This document shows positions 33,612 through 40,728 of a DNA stretch of 64,000 nt, in pieces. The translations under genes were made by a program, and so were the position numbers. Positions within the stretch are counted from its first letter, which is position 1; every line of letters starts with the position of its first letter. Origin of the DNA: Flagellimonas zhangzhouensis (GTDB lineage Bacteria > Bacteroidota > Bacteroidia > Flavobacteriales > Flavobacteriaceae); the NCBI RefSeq assembly GCF_900102925.1, contig NZ_FNKI01000004.1, forward strand, positions 1 to 64,000, written 5' to 3'. The notes below the pieces were generated by a model. The model saw only the letters and a list, made by a program, of their open reading frames with translations, was not told the DNA's origin and ran no database searches.

Positions 33612-34877
33612 TCAGAAGGTTTTCAGAAAGCCGATTTTGAAGTGGTGGGAGTTACTTTCAAAATAATAGGTAAGGTCATAGTCGTAGCGCTCGCAGATTT
33701 TTTTTACGATCGCTAGACCCAATCCAGTAGACTTGAATTGTTTGTTTTCCCGATAAAATCTATTGAATAATTTTTCAGGGTTTACAATGGCCTGTTTTCC
33801 TGTATTGGAGACGATGAGGCTATTGGTTTTGGTTATTAAAGATATGCTACCTTCTTCAATACAATATTTGATGGCATTGGTCATCAAATTATTTAAAAGA
33901 ATATGGATTAGGTGCCTATCCGCTTCAATAACGATTTTATCTACAGGTTCATAACATATTTGCGTCAGCGAAAGCTCACGAAAATTTAAGACCAATTCAT
34001 CCAATTCCTCATTAACATCTATTGTTTCAATATTTGAGAATTGCTCATTGTCTAGCTTTGTCAGTAAAACGAGCTTTTTGTTGAGCTGTTTTAATCTATT
34101 GATATCGTTTTTGAGGGAAGAGAGTTGCAAGAACTCTTTATTCTTGATAGTAGCTTCGTTTAAAAAACTTTCAATTTTAGTACCTATTATGGCAAGCGGC
34201 GTCTGCATCTCGTGGGAAACATCCTCTGTAAACTGCTTCAAGTTTTGATAATCGGCCTGAACCTTTTTAGTAAGGATAAGTACTTCTTTGTTAAGCTCTT
34301 CAAATTCAACAATTTCAGATTCTTCAAACACCATAGTTTCGTTACTCGTCAATGAAAATTTCTTCAATTTTTCGAGGCTTGAAAAAAAGGGCATCCATAA
34401 TTTCGCATTATGTGATTTGTTTAGATAAAACAAAAAGATGAACACCAATAAAATGATAAGTAGGAATGTGAATACGATGGTCATTATAATTTCCTCCGTA
34501 TCGATGAGCATATCCCGCACGGTTATTTTGTAATATTGACCATTGATGAGTTTAGTTTCAGACAATTGCCTGAAAAGTGCCGATTGCTGTTTTTTTGAAT
34601 CGTAGATTAAGGTATCACTAAATTTAGATGATTGTGGAAAATCTACTTTTTTGCTTTCAATGATAGGGGGTACTGTGACTAATGAGTCAGTATTTGATAT
34701 TATATTCTCAATATTTTCTTGGTCAGATAAGAGTTCTTCTTCGACCTCATTTTTCAAAAGATATTTCGTCAAAAAAAACAGCACAAAGGCACTCGCCAAC
34801 AATAAAATTGAACTGGTAAGCAGGAAAGACTTGGAAGCCTTTCTGAGAAGCCTTATTTTTCTTTTATTTTTTTTCAA
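33612..34877 (-). CDS. Sensor histidine kinase (paralogue of 5804-7069)
   Basis: A 421-residue membrane kinase, the same length as the first one. Membrane helices at about 18-40 and 130-152 bracket a periplasmic segment; His222 lies in DVSHEMQTPLAI; the ATPase domain has NNLMTNAIKY and TGLGLAIVKKI. Periplasmic regions of the two kinases share the pattern LINGQYYKITVRD/INGENYRITVRA, so they may sense similar signals. The start is a TTG directly after the TAA of the regulator gene, with no spacing; this is the only sensible start. Codon use is much more A+T-rich than in the paralogue. Confidence 0.9.
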   Translation of the reverse strand: MKKNKRKIRLLRKASKSFLLTSSILLLASAFVLFFLTKYLLKNEVEEELLSDQENIENIISNTDSLVTVPPIIESKKVDFPQSSKFSDTLIYDSKKQQSALFRQLSETKLINGQYYKITVRDMLIDTEEIIMTIVFTFLLIILLVFIFLFYLNKSHNAKLWMPFFSSLEKLKKFSLTSNETMVFEESEIVEFEELNKEVLILTKKVQADYQNLKQFTEDVSHEMQTPLAIIGTKIESFLNEATIKNKEFLQLSSLKNDINRLKQLNKKLVLLTKLDNEQFSNIETIDVNEELDELVLNFRELSLTQICYEPVDKIVIEADRHLIHILLNNLMTNAIKYCIEEGSISLITKTNSLIVSNTGKQAIVNPEKLFNRFYRENKQFKSTGLGLAIVKKICERYDYDLTYYFESNSHHFKIGFLKTF

Positions 34878-35552
34878 TTATTCATCCATAAATCTATAAC
34901 CGCTGCCATACACAGACTTGATGTATTTTGGTCCATTGACACCCAATTTTTTTCTTAGATTGGTAATGTGAACGTAAACAAAGTCAAAATTATTTAAAAG
35001 TTCACTATCATCGCCCCATAAATGTTCTGCGATTATCTCTCTGGAAAGCACACGAGCTTGATTGGTTATAAAAAATAATAGCAAATCATATTCTTTTCTC
35101 GTTAGAGTAACTGATTTGTCATTAATATAAATAAGCCTTGTTATTGTATTGATCTTAATTTCATTGAAAATAAGTGTATCATCACCTCCGAATTTGCCCC
35201 TTCTTAGTACAGCCTTTACTCTGGAGTTCAATTCGGCCAAATCAAAAGGTTTGGTAATATAATCATCTGCACCTAGATCGAGTCCCGCAAGTTTGTCTTC
35301 CAGTGAATTGTTTGCCGAGACGATAATGATCGCTGTTTTCTTGTGTTCCCTCTTAATCTTTCTCAATAAATCTAGACCGCTACCGGTAACAAGGTTTATA
35401 TCGAGAATAATAACGTCATAATCATATATCTCTAATTTTTCAAGGGCTTCATAATAGTCCGATGCTACTTCGCATACATTCCCGTCTTGTTTTAAGTATC
35501 GGGCAATGGTTTGTTGAAGTTCTATTTCATCTTCCGCAATTAGAAATTTCAT
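34878..35552 (-). CDS. OmpR-family response regulator (paralogue of 5126-5800)
   Basis: A 224-residue regulator with receiver Asp51 (ILDINL), Lys101 (DYITKPF) and a winged-helix domain (LTRKEYDLL, LWGDDSELL, YGSGYRF). It is collinear with the first regulator over its full length, including LRRGKFGG at the domain linker and the DNA-recognition segment NFDFVYVHITNLRKKL, which differs at only a few positions. Near-identical recognition helices explain why both loci carry the same heptamer operator. It is co-transcribed with its kinase. Its own promoter (35654-35688) carries a degenerate copy of the operator. Confidence 0.92.
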   Translation of the reverse strand: MKFLIAEDEIELQQTIARYLKQDGNVCEVASDYYEALEKLEIYDYDVIILDINLVTGSGLDLLRKIKREHKKTAIIIVSANNSLEDKLAGLDLGADDYITKPFDLAELNSRVKAVLRRGKFGGDDTLIFNEIKINTITRLIYINDKSVTLTRKEYDLLLFFITNQARVLSREIIAEHLWGDDSELLNNFDFVYVHITNLRKKLGVNGPKYIKSVYGSGYRFMDE

Positions 35553-35653
35553 ATCTATTTTGTTTAATTGTGCCTGACGAGGGAAAGGAAGATTAAAAGG
35601 ACATTCTATATTCCTTTCCCTTTCAGGACTTTTTACCGATCAATTTTATTTAA

Positions 35654-35688
35654 TAAATGTAGAGATAAAATCTTAAGACAAATGAAAG
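35654..35688 (-). promoter_or_regulatory. Promoter with paired heptamer operator, upstream of the second response regulator
   Basis: On the minus strand CTTTCAT (35688-35682) and CTTAAGA (35677-35671) at 11-bp pitch, 9 bp, then TACATTTA (35661-35654), one mismatch from TAnnTTTG. The first heptamer is the weakest of the set. It suggests autoregulation, as at the first locus. Confidence 0.55.
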
Positions 35689-35732
35689 CAGCAGTCCATC
35701 AGCGATTTGAATTATAAGTGATACCCGATTTA

Positions 35733-36431
35733 CTACTCAACAAATTTGTAACCCACCCCTTTACGAGTCTTGAAATGGTTCTCGCCGATTTTTTGACGTA
35801 ATTTTGTTATGTGTACATCAATTGTTCTACCCTTTAGTGTCAAGTCATTTTCCCAAACTTTTTTTAATATTTCTTCTCTACTAAATACCTTTTCAGGTTC
35901 AGAAGCTAAAAGGAAAAGAAGCTCAAATTCTTTATGTGGCAGGTCAATTTCTTCTTCATCTTTATAGACTAAGAACTTTTCCCTATTTATTACAATATTA
36001 CCACAGGTAATTATTTTTTGGGGAGGTAGCATTACTGTTTTACTTCCATTTTGAAGCCTTCTAAGAAGTGCATTTATACGGGATATAAGAACCTTTGGCT
36101 TAATCGGTTTTGTTATATAATCATCTGCTCCAACATCTAGTCCAGCTGCCTCAGAATAGTTTTCCCCCCTTGCAGTTAAAAAGGCGACAAGTGTATTTTT
36201 AAGTATTTTTGAATTTCTTATTTCATAACACGTCTCGATACCGTCCATTTCGGGCATCATTACATCCAATATAATGAGGTGTGGCCTCAATAATTTTGCA
36301 TTGATGAGGCCTTCTCTGCCATTTTTAGCTGTATATACAATATAGCCTTCTGAAGCCAAAATATCACTGAGTAAATCGAGTATTTCGGCATCATCGTCAA
36401 CTAATAAGATTTTCGTTTCATTCTTTTTCAT
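35733..36431 (-). CDS. PhoB-like OmpR-family response regulator without adjacent kinase
   Basis: A 232-residue regulator: receiver domain with LVDDD, phospho-acceptor Asp in ILDVMMPEMDG, TARGE and Lys in DDYITKPIKPKV, then a winged helix (LPHKEFELL, VWENDLTLKGRTIDVHITKLRQK, RKGVGYKFVE). The TARGENYSEAAGLDVGADDYITKP block is the form seen in flavobacterial PhoB-like regulators. No kinase gene lies beside it. It is followed by two TonB receptors and a lipoprotein, so it may control them, though the second receptor carries the heptamer operator of the other system. I take the ATG at 36431; an ATG at 36449 is also possible. Confidence 0.86.
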   Translation of the reverse strand: MKKNETKILLVDDDAEILDLLSDILASEGYIVYTAKNGREGLINAKLLRPHLIILDVMMPEMDGIETCYEIRNSKILKNTLVAFLTARGENYSEAAGLDVGADDYITKPIKPKVLISRINALLRRLQNGSKTVMLPPQKIITCGNIVINREKFLVYKDEEEIDLPHKEFELLFLLASEPEKVFSREEILKKVWENDLTLKGRTIDVHITKLRQKIGENHFKTRKGVGYKFVE

Positions 36432-36500
36432 TATGTTGTTAACTTTCATTCAGCCATACCGCCGTCTTAGGATAGCCAAGCATTATGTTTTTAACAGGCT

Positions 36501-39308
36501 CTAAAAAACATCGTATTTGATTCCGAAGGTTAAACGTGTGTTGTAAAATTCCACTTGTTGCGTGCGTTCTTTGACGCCTTGAAAATATCTAAGTGGTTGG
36601 TTCGTGATATTGTTCAGATCAGCATATACACGTAAATTCTTATTGATGGCATAAGTGGCATTAAAATCTAAAAAGAATTGACTATCGTAATACCGGTCTT
36701 CAAATTCGTTACCTCCCAGAACATCTATATATGAATCCGAGAAATTGGCAGATAACCTAGTAGTAAATTTGTTGCCGGTATAGGATAAGGAACTGTTGAA
36801 AAGATTAGGTGCAGATCCCGGAAGCTCAATATTTCCTCTCAAATCTCCATCACTATTGGTAACTCCGTTCGCCTTTGAATGTACATAAGTGTAATTTAAG
36901 TAGAGTCCAAAATTTTTGGCGAAACCCGGTAAAAAGTCAAGTTGCCTTTGCAAAGCAATTTCAGCACCCAAAATATTCGCATTATCTCCGTTTAATGGGC
37001 GAAAGGTTTTAAAGCCGTCATAGATTCCGCCTACCTGATTTCCAATTTTCGTATATATGAAGTCTTGAATCTTTTTATAGAATACACCGCCTGATAAAAT
37101 ACCAACACTGTTAAAGTAGTACTCTCCCATCAAATCAAAATTCATAGATGTTGAAGGATTGAGCTCGGCATTACCTCGGACAATCTCTTCATCTTCAATC
37201 AAAACATCTTCAAAAGGCACCACATCTACATAATTAGGCCTTGCCAATGTGTTTGTCCAGGCAAATCTCAATACTGTCTTTGAACTAAGGTCATATTTAA
37301 AATGTATACCCGGCATAATATTGGTATAGGAGCTTTTATTGGTCACTTCACCCACTAAGTCCTCTTCTCCAAGAATTTGGTTTCCCGTCGCTTCAATATT
37401 TGTATTCTCAACCCTTATTCCTACCAATACATTCAGAGATTCAGATAGTTGTTGGTTTGTCATAATGTATCCGGCATATACGTTTTCATTTACCTTATAA
37501 TTCGCCCGCAAATATTCCGAAGGGATATTCTCTTGTGTAAATAAATTTGGATTATTCAAATCCAGGCTACCTAAAAATGTTGGGATTACAAATAAACCTG
37601 CGTTATATTGATCCCCCGCAAGAAAATCTGACTTGGTATAGTCTCTTGTGGGAACATCGGCCAAGGTTGAAAAATTCTGAGGATTTGCATCTGTTGGACT
37701 GTATTCGAAAAAATTGTTTCCCCTAGATTTATCTTTGAAACGTAGACGACCACCAAATTTTAATGTTCCTGATTCATTATCTAACATTTTTAATGGTAGT
37801 GTTACATTGGCAAAGACGTTATAATCCTCCTCTTGAGTAAGACCATATTGTTCTGAAATAACCTTAAGCCTAAACTGGTCTAAACTAGCATCGCTGGGAG
37901 TGGCAGCAGAAAATGACGGATATCTGGGATTAGATAAATCAGTATTTAGATTTACACTTCCAGTCCTGTACTCGGTGTAGCGCTCATTTGGTCGTTCTTC
38001 GGAGGCCTTTGCATAAGATGCCAACCAGTCAATTTTCACGTTGTTTAATAGATGTTCTCCACTTAAGGCGTAATTTTGAACCCGTTGATCTTCCAAACGG
38101 GTGTTTTTTATTCTACCGCCATCTATTCCGCCTTTGGTCTGCCTTCTCAATTGCCCTTCATATCCAGAAACGGTTTCAGTTCCATCAGCAAAAGTGGGTT
38201 TGATATTGGCAAATCTAAGTCTTAATCTATTTTCCCTGTCGTCGCGCCAGTTGTAAATGGTCTTTAGATAAATAGTGTTATTTTCATTGAATTTGTAGTC
38301 CAAATTGGCTGAAAAACTACGTCTTATACGTTGGATTAGATACGTTCTTAAATCAGATTCTTCTACAAAGGGACGCACTTCTATTTCCTCTCCGGAGACA
38401 GGACTTGTTGCCTTATTCTGCCAAACCGCTTCAACATTATCAGAACCAAATTGTGTGTCATAAATTGTAGTCGACACCATCCAACCAAACTTACCCAATT
38501 TGTCTCCAACTAATAGGGAACCATTGAGTATCCTTTTATTATTTATAAAATTTATTCCAGAACCTAAAGTAGTAGATAGCCTAAAGTTCCTGGGGCTTGA
38601 TTTAGTTATTAAATTCACGGACCCTCCCAATGCGTCTGCATCCATATCCGGCGTAACTGCCTTGTTAACTTCTATTGTTTGTATCATATCCGAAGGTATC
38701 AAATCCATCTGTACATTTCTGTTATCTCCTTCTGCTGATGGTATTCTGCTTCCATTTAAAGTAACAGAATTCAGTTGTGGGGCAAGGCCACGAATAATAA
38801 TATTTCGAGCCTCTCCTTGATCAACTTGCATTGTAATACCTGGGATTCGCTTTACGGCGTCACCTATATTTGCATCGGGAAATTTTCCTATTTGGTCTGT
38901 GGAAACAACATTGGTAATATTCAGATTATTTTTTTGAGTGTTAAGGGCCCTTGCTTGACCGCTAATTCCATAACCATATATTTCTACACCATCCAAAAGC
39001 ATACTTTCGGAGGTAAGTGATATTCCCACGGTGGTAGTTTCATCTTCGGTAACAACAATATCCTTGTTGACATCAGAAAAGCCAAGGTATTTTACCGTTA
39101 AAGTATGATTGCCAGAAGGAACGGAAAGGAAGGTAAATTTTCCGTCAACATCAGATACTGTACCTTTATTCAGTTCTTTTATCACTACTGTTGCACCTGG
39201 AACGTAAATCCCATTTTCGTCAACAATAGTTCCTTGAATACTCCCATTTTGGCAGATTCCAAGACTTATCATAAAGCAAGTCAAAATCAAAGTAAAGATT
39301 ATTTTCAT
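36501..39308 (-). CDS. TonB-dependent receptor, TonB-Xanth-Caul type
   Basis: A 935-residue outer-membrane receptor. Signal peptide ending in SLGICQ, a carboxypeptidase-regulatory-like domain (about 22-105), a plug with KFPDANIGDAVKRIPGI, NIIIRGLAPQLNSVTLNGSRIP and MDADALGGSVNLITK, then a large barrel. The plug wording is that of the TIGR01782 (TonB-Xanth-Caul) group, which imports complex nutrients. No SusD partner is present. It lies between the PhoB-like regulator and a secreted lipoprotein, all on the same strand. The substrate is unknown; phosphate-containing compounds are a guess from the regulator type. The upstream gap holds a 15-bp inverted repeat (39356-39486). Confidence 0.88.
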   Translation of the reverse strand: MKIIFTLILTCFMISLGICQNGSIQGTIVDENGIYVPGATVVIKELNKGTVSDVDGKFTFLSVPSGNHTLTVKYLGFSDVNKDIVVTEDETTTVGISLTSESMLLDGVEIYGYGISGQARALNTQKNNLNITNVVSTDQIGKFPDANIGDAVKRIPGITMQVDQGEARNIIIRGLAPQLNSVTLNGSRIPSAEGDNRNVQMDLIPSDMIQTIEVNKAVTPDMDADALGGSVNLITKSSPRNFRLSTTLGSGINFINNKRILNGSLLVGDKLGKFGWMVSTTIYDTQFGSDNVEAVWQNKATSPVSGEEIEVRPFVEESDLRTYLIQRIRRSFSANLDYKFNENNTIYLKTIYNWRDDRENRLRLRFANIKPTFADGTETVSGYEGQLRRQTKGGIDGGRIKNTRLEDQRVQNYALSGEHLLNNVKIDWLASYAKASEERPNERYTEYRTGSVNLNTDLSNPRYPSFSAATPSDASLDQFRLKVISEQYGLTQEEDYNVFANVTLPLKMLDNESGTLKFGGRLRFKDKSRGNNFFEYSPTDANPQNFSTLADVPTRDYTKSDFLAGDQYNAGLFVIPTFLGSLDLNNPNLFTQENIPSEYLRANYKVNENVYAGYIMTNQQLSESLNVLVGIRVENTNIEATGNQILGEEDLVGEVTNKSSYTNIMPGIHFKYDLSSKTVLRFAWTNTLARPNYVDVVPFEDVLIEDEEIVRGNAELNPSTSMNFDLMGEYYFNSVGILSGGVFYKKIQDFIYTKIGNQVGGIYDGFKTFRPLNGDNANILGAEIALQRQLDFLPGFAKNFGLYLNYTYVHSKANGVTNSDGDLRGNIELPGSAPNLFNSSLSYTGNKFTTRLSANFSDSYIDVLGGNEFEDRYYDSQFFLDFNATYAINKNLRVYADLNNITNQPLRYFQGVKERTQQVEFYNTRLTFGIKYDVF

Positions 39309-39355
39309 TTTCGTGTATTTCAGGTTGATTATGCGATATTTGATTTTTTAAAAAA

Positions 39356-39486
39356 AGAACCCGTTTAAACATAGCGCCTTCGGTTGAAAATCTATTTTTT
39401 AGGCTAATTATGAAAACAAGTGATATGCACAAAATGGATTTTCGTTTTGCCATCATTATAAAAAATAAAGCGTTTAAACGGGTTCT
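39356..39486. repeat. Perfect 15-bp inverted repeat around a 101-bp core
   Basis: AGAACCCGTTTAAAC (39356-39370) is matched exactly in reverse complement at 39472-39486. Each arm contains the palindrome GTTTAAAC. On the minus strand the second arm is followed by T7, so one reading is a large-loop terminator for the lipoprotein gene that ends at 39506. Others are a pair of operator sites before the receptor gene or a small decayed insertion. No target duplication is evident. Confidence 0.6.
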
Positions 39487-39505
39487 CAATTTTATAACCT
39501 ACTAA

Positions 39506-40705
39506 TTAATTGATGGTAGGAAATGTATATCCTGTCCAAGCAAATGCCGAAACGTCAGCTCCGGTATTCCCAGCTACAACATTGATAGTTGCACCAACTT
39601 CATTTTTAATGTCCGTAGCATCCAATACACCAAAGACCGTCACATCAATAGTAAATAAAGGAGAACCAGGACCTGCACTGTCGGTAAGGTCTATAAAGTC
39701 AGCAGCAGTCCCAGCACTTTCGCCAGGTGCCGCCTGGATACCTACCAAGGCATTGGTAATAGTTCCTGCGCTTCCCCTTCTTATTTTAATCATATCCGAA
39801 AGTTCAACGGTGGATTGATGGATGAGAGTAATATCCGAAATGGTTGGGTTTGCCCTTGGAGTAGCATCATTGTTGTCAGCATTGCTATCTGCTTCAATAC
39901 CTCGTGGATCAGAAGTAACATCATTATATCCATACTCACGTATGCCGTAAAGATTGCTAGCAGTACCCGTCCAACCATCCGTCCAGTCGAACATATCATC
40001 TTTTGCGTTTACTATGAGAATATTGGTAGCATTCACAGTTCCTCCAAAAAACTCCACACCGTCGTCATCACCATTATAAGCGGCGATATTATCTACTACA
40101 GTACCGCTTCCAACACCATAGAACGTAAACCCATTGAATTCTTGCTCTCCATTTATTCTTGCTCCTGAATATTCCACAATAACATATTTAATAGTTCCTG
40201 AAGAGTCATCCGAAACCGTACCTCCGTAGGTTAAGCCAACAACTTCTGCGGTTGCAGTCTCCCCTAAATTTATTGGGGCTCTACCTGCTATAATCAAACC
40301 GCCCCAGTCTCCCGGTCTTGGATTTGATGCTCCAGATGTCAATGTGATTGGATTTGAAGCTGTTCCCGAAGCATCGATTTTTCCATCTTGCTCCACTGCA
40401 ATAAATACATTAGTACCACCCGCTTGCGCTTCTACTTTCGTGCCAGGTTCAATAGTTAAAGTTGCTCCTGGTTTTACTATCAAAGAACCTGATAAGGACC
40501 ACGTTTGGTCGGCAGTTAAGGTTACATTTGATGTGACATCGCCCTTAAGGTCTGTCGGGTCTAGATCAGGGTCATCCTGTGCGGTAATCTGACCATCCTT
40601 TTGAGCAACTGGTGGTTGCGGATCGGTTGTGCTATCCGAGGAACAGGAAGTAGCAATTAAGGCGGCTGATACCAAACTCATTAAAAAAATTCTCTTTTTT
40701 TTCAT
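39506..40705 (-). CDS. Secreted lipoprotein with beta-helix-like repeats, partner of TonB receptor
   Basis: A 399-residue lipoprotein (lipobox ALIATSC followed by SSDS). After an Asp-rich linker come parallel-beta-like blocks: WSLSGSLIVKPGATLTIEPGTKV, GDWGGLIIAGRAP, YNGDDDGVEFFGGTVNATN and AKDDMFDWTDGWTG. Proteins with this Asp/Gly-rich pattern are widespread next to TonB receptors in Bacteroidota and Proteobacteria and are sometimes mis-annotated as multidrug transporters; the acidic turns suggest calcium binding. It starts 23 bp after the receptor gene, so the two are an operon. It is probably a surface binding protein for the receptor substrate; unproven. Confidence 0.72.
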   Translation of the reverse strand: MKKKRIFLMSLVSAALIATSCSSDSTTDPQPPVAQKDGQITAQDDPDLDPTDLKGDVTSNVTLTADQTWSLSGSLIVKPGATLTIEPGTKVEAQAGGTNVFIAVEQDGKIDASGTASNPITLTSGASNPRPGDWGGLIIAGRAPINLGETATAEVVGLTYGGTVSDDSSGTIKYVIVEYSGARINGEQEFNGFTFYGVGSGTVVDNIAAYNGDDDGVEFFGGTVNATNILIVNAKDDMFDWTDGWTGTASNLYGIREYGYNDVTSDPRGIEADSNADNNDATPRANPTISDITLIHQSTVELSDMIKIRRGSAGTITNALVGIQAAPGESAGTAADFIDLTDSAGPGSPLFTIDVTVFGVLDATDIKNEVGATINVVAGNTGADVSAFAWTGYTFPTIN

Positions 40706-40728
40706 CTTTTTTTGTTTTAATTATTGAT

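Noticed and set aside
39220..39489. 89-codon minus-strand frame between the lipoprotein and receptor genes
   Set aside because: It crosses the 15-bp inverted repeat and overlaps the receptor 5' end in another frame; no signal, domain or start context supports it.
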